From assembly GCA_037953625.1 (NCBI GenBank), contig CM075650.1:123549706-123613705 (forward strand): a DNA stretch of 64,000 bases, in the 5' to 3' direction. Of this stretch, positions 24,028 to 35,700 are shown piece after piece. The stretch's first letter is position 1, and each line of letters begins with the position of its first letter. The position numbers and the translations under genes are program-made. The notes below the pieces were generated by a model. The model worked only from the letters and a program-made list of their open reading frames with translations, searched no databases and was not told the DNA's origin. The DNA comes from Crotalaria pallida (lineage: Eukaryota; Streptophyta; Magnoliopsida; Fabales; Fabaceae).

Positions 24028-25170
24028 AGAACTTAATGGGATCATTGAGAAGACCGAAATTAATGGCATTGAGAAGACCAAAATTAATGGGATTATTGGG
24101 AAGACAAATAGGAGAGAAATATCTACAATATTTAATTCCGAAATTAATGGGATTATTGAGAAGACAAATAAGAGAGAAATATCTCCAACATTTAAGATCA
24201 AAATTAATGCATTGAGAAGACCAAAATTAATGGGATTATTGAGAAGACAAATAGGAAAGAAATATCTACAATATTTAATACCGAAGTTAATGGGATTATT
24301 GAGAAGACAAATAGGAGAGAAATATCTCCAACATTTAAGATCGAAATTAATGGCATGGAGAAGACCAAAATTAATGGGATCATTGAGAAGACAAGTAGGT
24401 GAGAAATATTTAGAACATTTAAGGAATATTTTCAAGTTGATTATTATTAATTAATGATTTTTGTTATGCATTGATGCATAAGTTAAGAAAATTTGTATTC
24501 CATTAAAAAGTTTCAATTTTAGGTATTATATTATTCTTTTGAATGTAATTATTTTATTCCAAATCTGATACAAATCTTTTTCAAACAAAAAAAAAAGTAA
24601 TCTATTACTAATAGAAGAAAAATTCTCTAATAGAAGAGAACATAATGAGATCATGGAGAAGACCGAAATTAATGGGTTTATTGAGAAGACAAATATGAGA
24701 GAAATATCTACAACATTTAAGACCGAAATTAATGGGATTATTGAGAAGACAAATAGGAGAGAAATATTTACAATATTTAAAATCGAAATTAATGGCATTG
24801 AGAAGACCGAAATTAATGTGATCATTGAGAAGACAAATATGTGAGAAATATTTACAACATTTAAAAAATATTTTCAAGTTGGTTATTATTAATTAATGGT
24901 TTTTGTTATGCATTGATGCATAAGTTACGAAAATTTGTATTCCATTAAAAAGTTTCAATTTCGGATATTATATTATTCTTTTAAATGTAATTATTTTATT
25001 CCAGATCTGATCCAAATTTTTTTCAAACAAAAAAAAAATCTATTACTAATAGAAGAAAAATATACTAATAGAAGAGAACTTAATGGGATCATTGAGAAAA
25101 CCGAAATTAATTGGATCATTGAGAAGACAAATATGAGAGAAATATCTACAACATTTAAAGAATATTTTCA
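24028..25170 (+). repeat. Three minisatellite blocks in the Helitron
   Basis: Blocks at about 24028-24420, 24620-24860 and 25070-25165 are built from GAGAAGACCGAAATTAATGG, its variant GAGAAGACAAATAGGAGAG, and AAATATCTACAACATTTAAG. Each block is preceded by CTAATAGAAG words and followed by the same tail (AAATATTTTCAAGTTG through TTGATGCATAAGTTA). There is thus a higher-order repeat of about 450-600 bp with a variable number of inner units. The inner unit lacks stops on either strand, which creates open frames of 80-153 codons that are artefacts of the repeat. Confidence 0.85.
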
Positions 25171-25302
25171 AGTTGATTATTATTAATTAATGATTTTTGT
25201 TATGCATTTATGCATAAGTTACGGAAATTGTTAATCAAATTTAAGTCATGATATAAAACCTTTAATAATTTCATGTTTAAATTAGGTGTTTAGCGTAATG
25301 AC

Positions 25303-25319
25303 CCCGTGCATCGCACGGG
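25303..25319 (+). other. Helitron 3' terminal hairpin
   Basis: CCCGTGC-ATC-GCACGGG forms a perfect 7-bp stem with a 3-base loop, ending 12 bases before the terminal CTAG. This is the subterminal hairpin expected to act as the rolling-circle transposition terminator. Confidence 0.85.
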
Positions 25320-25331
25320 TGTACTTACTAG

Positions 25332-25828
25332 TTTATTTAAATAAATGTTTGACTAATTTTTGAATCGTTGCTTGCCTTTGTAACTTGGACTTTTATAACA
25401 AAGAATGTGATTAATCGTTCAAGATAGAAAAGAATTCTCACCTACCATCATGTGCATTTAGTCCAATAACAAAAAGGGGGAATCTCATTTTTATTATCAC
25501 GTGGAACGGTGGAAGTCGCTTTAGCCCGTGCAACATCAGCTTCCACTAAAAATAAGATAAATAAAATTGATTATTCTTTCGGGGTTTTTATTTTGCCACC
25601 CCAAGGTCTATGAATGCTACCCCATATGTATAAAATATACCTATTATGTCCTTTTAAAAAAAACAACTTTTAATACGGGTCGTAAGAGGTACTTACGACC
25701 TGAAAGTCGTAGCACTTTCTTACGACATTTTAAAAAACTAAGTTTTAACACGGGTCATAAACAGGTATTACGACCTAAGTTTTTTCACAAGACGTTTATA
25801 AGGCTATGCTATGACATGTTGAATACTG
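25332..25828. other. Spacer before duplication copy 2
   Basis: AT-rich sequence with no recognised gene. At 25675-25800 it has several inverted and direct repeats of GTCGTAAG/TTACGAC (four to five copies), like the terminal part of a small inverted-repeat element. It ends at the segmental duplication boundary. Confidence 0.45.
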
Positions 25829-26727
25829 TGAGTTTTGGCTTTTAAAAATAAATTGTAAAAAACTATAAAAAAAAGCTATAAAAAAAACTAAATTTAAAAT
25901 CATCGGAGACTGACATAGTCAAAACTCATGATTTTTATGTTCCTCAAACTACAATAAAAACTAGTTCAATCCAATTCATAAATTATTTTTAATAATTCAT
26001 AAATTCAAAATTCGTATAGAAAATTGCCCAAAAACAATTTTTTACAAAACTATCCATAAAAGTAAAATAATTACATATTAAAATTCTATATTTCAATACG
26101 ATCGTTTTGACATGAAATTTGTAATTTTTGGACTTACGGTTTAAAAGATATGAATTTTTGAAGTTATATATAGGGGTATCTGACAAAAAAGACTCAAACT
26201 ACAATGGCTCCTATTTTTACCACTTGATGACTCCGGCGGTTCACGTCAGCACCGGTGGCCGGAAATGGCATGCAGGGGTGTATGACATTCCGGAGCAAAC
26301 TGTAGGGGTATATTTATTGAAAAATAAAGTTAAAGGACATCTTACAAAATAGGTGCAAACTACGGGACCACCTGATATAAATAAGCCAAAATTTATTTTA
26401 TCTTTCAGATAAGGCAAGGTAGATATGCAATTTTATCCATTCTTGTGTCTAGTTTATTCATTACTTCTTACCATTGCAAGTAATGTTGTGTACGGTGCAA
26501 CATACAAATTGTAAAATCTACTATAAACTTAAAGTTGAATCTACCTCATATATTTGAAGTTATTATCAGCTAGGTTTCCTACATCTTTATTGCATGGAGA
26601 GTATATAAAATAAGGATTATTTATTAAAATGTTTATTTTACTTCAGAACCATATCAGGTCCATAGTTTACTAGATAGAGAGATGCCACATCTCCAGATAT
26701 GTAGAATATTTGGATAATTAACATAAT

Positions 26728-29700
26728 TTAGGATGCTAAAGTAGTTTTCTCACAACCATCGTGCACACAGGCCAAGACATCCCTATAGTCTCTGGAAATG
26801 GTGAAATAGTCATAAACCTTTCCATCGCTACTTTTCTTGTACTCAAACAGCAGATATGAGTGATTGAATGCTGTAAGTTTGCCAAACCCGAAGTCATGGT
26901 CCCTGTAAAGACTCCAAACAGGGGGAGATGGGGTGTAGTCTGACAAGTGACTCCCTCCTCCACCAACAACAACATGGATTGTTCCATTCACAGTGCCTGA
27001 GTAATGAGTTTTTTCTGAATTCACACATTGATTCTGCATCATAGCCATATAGATAATGAAAAAGCATGTTACAATTAATTGAACAAACTATTACAATGAA
27101 TTATGTATCATGATAGTTGTAATAAATTTAAATGAGATAGTGGCATATCTCTAGCCATTATATTATATTTACCTGATAAATGGGGCACACTCTTTCGTAG
27201 TTATGGACATGACCATAAAAGGCAATGTCTACTTTGTACTTCTGCCAAAGTTTTTGCAAATGTTCCCTTCCCTCGGGCTCTTCAAATGAGCCCTCTTTGC
27301 CATACCAGTCATTAGAGGAGTATGCAAGGGGACGATGAGCTGAAAAGATCAGCCACGGTTGTTGCTTTCTATCTACTGTTGCAAGGCAATGTTCAATGAA
27401 TTCGTACTGCTCTGATCCTTGTCTCCAGTCGTGCTCACTATCTGCTATGCAAAAACGAAACATGCCATAATCTGCCTTATACCTGCATATTTCAAATTTT
27501 TATCATTCACAATTGTCAATTGGTCAAGGACTCGATGTAATATACACAATTGTGGACTAAGTGGCTTAATAAATTTTAAAGAAAAAATATGATTCACTAA
27601 AGTAGTAACATATCATAGTTTGCAAATAGATTAATATACTTACCAGAATTTGGCTCTGTTCTCAGCAGGAAAATAATACATGGTTTCCGCTGGAACTCCA
27701 CATTCACCACCTGAATCATGAGTATCAAAAAAGGATCCTGAATTTGGCCAATCACGTTCGTGATTTCCACTGCCATATGAATCGAAAAGTAGTTACACTC
27801 CAGACTTATAACAATGTTTAAAATTTCGTTTCAATGTCAATATAATACAATAATTGCAATCAAACAGACCTTGCAATCATATATGGTACTGCTGATGAAA
27901 TTTCTTGCACTTGAGCAGTGAACTGGTCCCACTGTGAGATGTAACCATTTGCATAAGGCAAGTCACCAATGTGGAAAACTATGTCATAGTTGTCTAAGTC
28001 CTTGATGAGTTGGTCGGTAGTGTTAAGTGAACCAGGTTGGTAATTAGCATACTCATTTGAACCATCTCGCTCAGCCTACATGATATGAGACGAAATTATA
28101 GTTTTAGTTCAAAACTTGGAAAATGAAATTTTCTCGATGAAGCCATTTACATGGTAAAGTTGAATTATGAATTTCCCAAAGTTACGTTTTAGTCATTATA
28201 TTTTTTTTATGCAATTGTCAACGGTGCTTCTACCATTTTAAAATTTTCAATAATTGATACCACCTTTCCCATGTCACCAAAGATGATAACACGTTGCAAC
28301 GAGTTTTGTCCGGGATATGGTGATGCCTTAAACGAATACTTCTTACTCCAGATGTACGAACCATTAACCAAGATATGTCCCAACCGATAGGCATACCTGA
28401 AATTTGTTGTTGAAGAAATTGGATCTTCAGAATAAAGAAATCACAACTAATGTCGTGATAAAAAGATAAAAGTATGGTTAAATGCATACCTCTGATTTGG
28501 CCATAGTTCTTTAAGGAAGCTTGTGTGTATAAAACCAGGGTCACGCCAGCCAACGGTTCGTGCTGGTTCACCTAAAAAATAGCAAAATATTATCATTTTG
28601 TAACTTATCTAAATTATGGGCCTACTCTCCATCTATGATTCAAAGAGATTCATTTTGAAAAGAGCAAAAATGCATCAACTAAGAAAGGTTAAGTTTTTTT
28701 TTTCTTCCTAATCAAGCATCTATCCATGACATAATCGAATATCCAATACAATTTTAGAAAGATGAAGTTGCATAATGCTCAATGCCAACATAGTTAAGTG
28801 AGTATTACAATATGAAAAGGAAAGTTTATCATAAAAATATTTTCAATCAAAAACTTTTAACCATTTAGGGGGTTGACCGTTGATGAAGTCAATAAGTAGT
28901 GTTGCTCATTTACCACTCCTCCAACATTCTTAACCAAGACTAATGAATGCTCGTGATAACTCTAAGTTAGAAATTAAATCATAAGCTATTTGGATTATCA
29001 TTCGAAGACAACTTTCTGAAGAATAATTTGTTTGTAATAAACAACACGAGTCAGCCTAGTTCACTGAAATAATTCACTAGTTTAATTCCATACCACACAT
29101 GCTATTACGATTAAATGTCAATGTTCCAGCAGGAGACCGTGTCTTCCTTCCTCCACTTGGACCCCATTCAACAAAGGGTACAGCTTCGTTTATGTCATAT
29201 CCACTTGTCCAAGTTACTGTCATCTGCAATAAAGAGAAGTTCTCAATGTTTTGTATTTTTAAAATGGACTAGAAATGCTGTAATTTAAATAGCAGCAATT
29301 TACACAACAATAATTTTAGAATCGTTATTAGTTAAGGTAAAAACAAAGCTTCAATCCTCATAACAACAATTCCAACAATATCATGTCATCAAATCCAAAG
29401 CATGAAATCTATCAGCCCTTTATCTTTCATTGTTGTTATTAATTTAAACTTCTATCTGCTATGAATCAATGTCATATATTATAATTAAAACTTGTGTACT
29501 TATGGTGAGTAAAACCGATAGGACAAAGAAAAACTTACTTCATCCCAAGCCTTCCCTAGAGCAAGGCGCGGGTACACAGGCGCTTTAGGATTTGCAAAGG
29601 ATATTGGATTGGAAACAGCCACCAGTTTAGGCTGCATTGTTCAATCAGATGGATATATACTAGTTAGAAATAGCATAAGACTAATAGAACCATCTAAATG

Positions 29701-32700
29701 AAGAAGGTAAATTTCGTATTAAAAATTTTGGGTATGTACTAGACTGATTTAATTATTTTATTAAAATGTTATTGGTCATAGGTACATCTAAGATAGGAAT
29801 TATGCAATAAAACATTAGTTTGTTTTTTTTTGACATGAATTACATTTGATAGTCCCCCTGAAAATAGTGCAAAGGAGAAATCTGCACGTTGATTGATCAA
29901 CTGGAACTTCAATGTAGTTTTCCCCGTCTGTATGTAGTTTGAATTGGAGTCATTCGCGTACTTGTACTGGTACAAAGATTCAAATAATTCACATGAGTAA
30001 TTCACACTTTTTATATCATTGATTCATCTTACACTATACAAGTTAAATTATGGTACTTACCTTTATTGGCGCTGTGCATACGTAAGGACTCTCTATCTTT
30101 CCAATGTCGTGGTTCGTAGGTGGACATGTTTCTGAACTGTGAAATATAAGTAAAATTAAATTTCCTTTAGGTAGTTTATTGTTACTGCAATGAGAAATAT
30201 TATATTCCAAAATCCACACCATCATGAACAAGATATAAACTGGGTATGAAAAAGTTTTAACTAGTGAGATAGAGAGATTAATTAAAGTTTTCTTTAACGT
30301 AAACAATGTAATCACGTTTAAGAATTTACATAATGGTAAAGTTGAACACATAATTTCTCAAAATGCTCTTACACAAAGAAACATTGGAAAGTCAATTTCT
30401 CCTCTAGCCACGCATTTAATAACCAAAAGACATAGTTAAAAAAAAAGAAATAGAAATGTTTCGTTTGAAATTGAAACATTTAATGAATTAAAAATAATAA
30501 ATATTTAGTTTTCCAATACAAAATTTACTATTTATGTTATATTATTCTATACATCCTAAAAGAAAATGCATCTCTCGATCTCTCGATTTCCATTGGGTTA
30601 TTTTTTTTTTCAAATTTGGTAGGAATTTCAATAATAATTATAGGAGTATCAAATATTTACATTTTCAATTCCACTAACAAAACAAACTAAATTTATTAAA
30701 TGATGTATTTTTTAATAAAAGGGACTTATATATAAGATCAAATAAATTATTATAAATTATAAATTAGGGTCTTCAATTTTATTTTCAATCAACCTCCCAT
30801 TTTTATTGAAACTTTGGTGTAAATATTTCAGAGTTAATTAATTTTTATAAATTAGGATCCTCAATTTTTATTTCGCCTACAGACTAGAAAATGTCAAGAT
30901 TGTTCTTGATTGGGAAAATCGATGACGTTTCAATGATTCTCAAAATCTAAATATTCTGAAAAAAAGAGAAAATGTTGACAAGCGTTGTTAGCCGTTATTT
31001 AAGAAAGTAAAATATAATATGATTTTATTTTGGGAAGCGAAAAATTTCGAGAATCAGTGAATATAGATTTTTAATACAAAATTTTCTTCAATATATTCTA
31101 ATTCAGAATCCCTTGGTTTAGAAAGGGTTTGGTATCCTCTTTATGTGAACCACTTAGACAATGACAAATATGTATGAAATGTTGAATCAAATTTATTCGG
31201 TTGAAATGGTCAAGGTGTGCAATTCATTTCTAATGATCCAAAAGCAAAAATATAAAGATATAGAAAGATAACACAGTTTCTTCCTCTACTGCTAACACCG
31301 TTATTTTAAAGGGTCCAAAACAAGTGCATCATTAGTTACGGGGTAGATAGAAAAAAGGAAACATGGGTGATGAAAGCGAAAAAGAATGCAAGTAGGAAAA
31401 GAGTAACAAGTCTTGATTCTCTGTGAGGTAAATGGTGATTCTGATACCCAAACTCCATTGTATATTATGGATGGGCAAGATATAACAGGAACTCAATTTG
31501 GTGGATCTAGAAAGTGCTCTCTCCCTTAACCGAAGAACTAAAGTGTGTGAACATCTAGGGGAGAACAAGACAGAGGAAAGAAAGATGAAACATAGAAAAC
31601 GCAGAGAAATAAACGCACATTATGAATTAAGAAGAAAGAAGAAACTATGTGTTAATGGCGCCTTGCTTTTTTTATCCTTCAATAACTTTGTATTTTTGCT
31701 TTTATATTCTTAAGATTGAATTGCAAACATTGACTTTTTCAAACAGATAAATTTGACTCAACGTTTCATAGAGATTTGTCATTATATAAGTGATCCGCAT
31801 AGAGAGAGTATCAAACCCTTCATAAATTAAGGGGTTCCGAAGGAAAAACCTTCTTTAATCAATGTTTTTAAGGTACTGATTAGCAACAACCTTTCAAAAA
31901 TAATAAATTTGCATTACTGTAATGATCAAATAAAATTATATTTCATTCGTTCCTTATTATCTGTCGTTTTTTGGAGAAATTTTTTATTTCTTCTTATCTG
32001 TCATATTGAAGATTTCAATAGTGTAATAAATGTTATTTTTCATGTTTGCCCCTATTTAATATGTCTTGGTTTTTGTAAGTAGTGGAGAAAAATTAATGAT
32101 TATAGAGAGAGAAGGGTATAGTGGGAAAAAACATAATTAATGTATTGAAAATCTAAGTAATGATTAAATTTCTTAAAAGATGTGTTTTGTTTCAAATATA
32201 ACATATAAATAGAAACGGAGGAAGTATTATTTATATGAGTTTTTCTAATTAAGACACTATTAGCAACAACCTTTTAAAAATAATAAATTTGCATCGCGGT
32301 AATGATCAAAGAAAATTAAATTATTTATATGGGTTTTTCTAACCAACTTCTTTTAGTCTCTAATATAATAAAAATAAGATATACTTATTTTGGTCTCAAA
32401 TATAAGAAAAATTTAACTAACTTTCAATTTCTAATAAATTACTCCTAATTTTTTTTTTAGAAAATAGTGATTTCATTTAATTTTTGTTTCATCCGTAATG
32501 CAACTTTCCTAAAATGACTATATTTTTTTTAATGAATTTGATAAAATTAATCACACTTAACTAACTTTCTTAATAAATGTGATTTCTATTATTTTTTCTT
32601 ATAATAGAGATCGGATGGAGTATGCACCAAGTGCATAGGATAAATAAGTAATAATAGTAAATATGTTTTGTAAATTTAAAAAATTATTTTTTTTTAAACT

Positions 32701-35700
32701 TAATTTTTCATTTCTTTAATTTTTTTTTCTTTATCCCATACATCATGTGCATGGATTAAACTGATGTATTTATATTTAAAAAGTGATGATGTACTGTACA
32801 TCTCGAAAATTATTGATTAGTTTCGGTCATCGGGCTATCGAATCCTTGATACATTAAAAGAAATGTAAACAAGCCAATGAGTTATTACTCTCTCCCTTTC
32901 AATTTAAGTGTCTTTTTGGACTTTTGCACATAGATTAAGAAAGTGTTGATTATGATTATTGTAAGTTTTATGTGTATTTTGTCAAAAATACCCCTATTTA
33001 ATATTTTTATTTTGTCAATGCATCATTACTAGTATTACAAATTTCAAAACTAAAACAACATTAAATGTAAGGGTAAATAAGGAAAAACAGTATTAAATGT
33101 TGCCTAGATTTGGTAGAAAGACGCTTATTTTGAAACAAAATTTTGATGTTAAAAAGACACTTAAAGTGAAACGGAGGGAGTAGTATACTCCTGTTAATTT
33201 AGTAATCTCTCCGTCTCTGATTATAAGACCGTTTTGACACTTTTATTTTGTTCTATTTATAAGATCTCATACTAATTTTCAATGATCATTAATTACTTTT
33301 TTTCTTCACAAACGCCCCTATTTATTTAACACATTTTAGATTCCCAATAATATTAATAAGGGTAATTTTGAAAATACACATCAAAAATTCACATTTTCAA
33401 TACAATTACCTAAATTAATCAACTTTATTAATGAACGTGAAATCTTTCAAATTGGTCTTATAATTAGGGATGGAAAAAGTATTTAGTAATAAATCTATGT
33501 TTCTTGTGAGATACTTTAATTTAAAAAATTATAATATTAACAATTGTTTTTATTGTATTAGTTAAGAAAATAAAAAAGGTAATTTTACCTAAAAAATATT
33601 GGATTTAAGATATCAAGATCCAATTAACTTGGATTTTCATACAAAGTAGTTTCTCTTAATATATTTTTTAATCAATATTATTAGGGCACTATTAAAAGCT
33701 AAAAAATGAGACAGTTCATTCAACCTAAAGTATTGATTGTTTTAAGATATTGAGATTTTTTTTTATAAGCTTTTTATATTGCCAAACTTGGGGGAGTTAA
33801 GAATGCATTTTTGCATGGTTTAAGATATTGAGATTTAATTATTTAGATTTTAAATTCAAATTTTTTAAATATATTTTTTAACCAATATTAAAGGTACCAG
33901 TGAATAAGATATTTAAAAAAAATATATATAAAAATATAGTACTATATATTTATTGTGAGAAAGAGTTGAAGATTACTTGAAGTTTGCAGGAGAAAAAACT
34001 CCCACCCAGTCGTCTATTGATGGTTCTGGGGACTCGAGTTGGACACTGACCCATTCTGTATCCTCGCCCTGCAACCATATCAAAGCAAACTTTTAAATGT
34101 GTGGCTGAGCCTGAAAGGGTACAACATCATCACATGCTGTTGTTTGTTTGTGAATTTGCCACATGCATAATAAAAATATTACTTTCACATCTATTATTAG
34201 TAACATTTAAATTTAATGCTTATTATTTTGAATAAAAAGTAGATAAAGTCTCCAATTTATTACTTTATTAATTTTTTGGTTTTTACTTAAAATAATGAGT
34301 GTTGAATTTAAATATTAGATGTTAAAGGAGTAACATTTATGTACGCATGATTCACCAAGTAAATGGGTGAGAATTTTGGGTCCAAAATGTGTCAATTTAT
34401 GATTCATGCTATTTTAATTGGTTGGTTAAAAATATTAAAATATTATATTATATTTTCATGCTATTTTATTTTGTAGACCAATTTAAAAAAAAATAAAAGA
34501 CAGTGATATGCATTATATATAGGGCAAAACACATGTTATTCATAGAATTCACAATAATAGTGGTTTGTTAAATTCCTAAATACTTATCTGGTGTGTTCAT
34601 TTTTATCTTTAGGCTTCAATAATTTAATTTCTTAGACTTTTTTATCTAAGTGGGGTAGTTTTACAAACAATTTACGAAAAAAGGGTAGTTTTGAAACTAT
34701 TTACGTAACATGGGGTAGTCAACAAAACTATTTCCAAAAATGAGGCAGTCAAAGTCAAAATCCCCAAGTCAAACAAGTCATGTGGGATGACTTCTTCTAA
34801 ATGACACGTGGCGCAATCAGGTGGGTTGAGTCACTCCGGTTGACTGAACCTGTTGTGTCAACCGGAGTGACTCAACCCACCTGGTTGCGCCACGTGTCCT
34901 GCCTGTCTCCCCCCAGTCTCCAACGAGTTCCACCACTATTTCTCCTTGTTTCCTCTAATTCAATATATCTTCTTGTCAAATTTTTTTCTCAATCATCAAT
35001 TTATACAAATTTTCGGTATACACGACAATTATTTTTTATTTTAATTTTAAGTAATTTTAAATTTATACACCGGTCTATAAGAAGTAATATTTTTTTAATT
35101 TTTTAAACTTTTTATTTTTACGCATTAATACATAGAGTGTGACATTGTTATTTATATATTACAAAAAATAAATTAGAAACAATAAATAAATAAATGCATT
35201 AAAATAGCTAAATAAATAAGTGCATTAAAATAAATTACAAATAAGTGCATTAGAAATAATAAATAAATAAGTGCATTAAAATAGCTAAACATTAATAACA
35301 ATGTAAAAGCACAAAATTAAAAATAAATTAAATATATAAAATAATTAAAATAAAAAAAACTATAACAAAAATATACAAAAATTACACCTAAACTTATATT
35401 ACACCTAAACATTATAATATTAAATAAAAGCACAAAAATAACGATAAAGTAAATATGTACATATAAATTTAAAAAATGAAAAATATAAGGTGGATTTTAT
35501 CTTTTGATGCTAGTGAGTAGTGACAGTGGTTACACTATTGTTTTTCTTGGACATTGAATAGTATTTTATGTCAACTACTATATGGAGGGATAAAAATGTA
35601 AATGTAAAGTATGCTTTTTTTAAATCAAGGAATAAACTACTTTTAACTATATTAATTGGTCCGATAGATTTAGTTAAAAATGACCTATATATATATGACT

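Larger units (their letters stand above)
22228..25331 (+). mobile_element. Helitron, 3.1 kb
   Basis: The 5' end is TCTATACTATATATAA after an A, and the 3' end is TTACTAG followed by T, so it sits between A and T as Helitrons do with no target duplication. A perfect 7-bp stem hairpin (25303-25319) lies 12 bases before the CTAG end. No Rep/helicase coding sequence is seen, so it is non-autonomous. The first 650 bp (CT-rich leader, then a GC-rich stretch at 22640-22860) resemble a captured 5' UTR and exon. The 3' third consists of minisatellite blocks. Confidence 0.85.
25829..32053. repeat. Segmental duplication, copy 2 (partner 1663-7905)
   Basis: Near-identical to 1663-7905. This copy is continuous with PAP exons 1 and 2 on its right and contains the complete MITE that is cut in copy 1, so its right side looks ancestral. 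On its left it has only the loop and right arm of the fold-back element, so that side is the derived one. The combined pattern is what a tandem duplication predicts, later split by transposons at 7906-25828. Confidence 0.9.
32054..33976. other. PAP intron 2, unique part with MITEs
   Basis: AT-rich intron sequence upstream (in transcript sense) of the duplicated block. It contains the two MITEs listed separately (32887-33183 and 33206-33480) and otherwise nothing recognised. Confidence 0.7.

Noticed and set aside
24000..25200. CRISPR-like appearance of regularly spaced repeats
   Set aside because: Spacers are themselves repeated, the setting is a plant Helitron, and there are no associated genes; it is a minisatellite.
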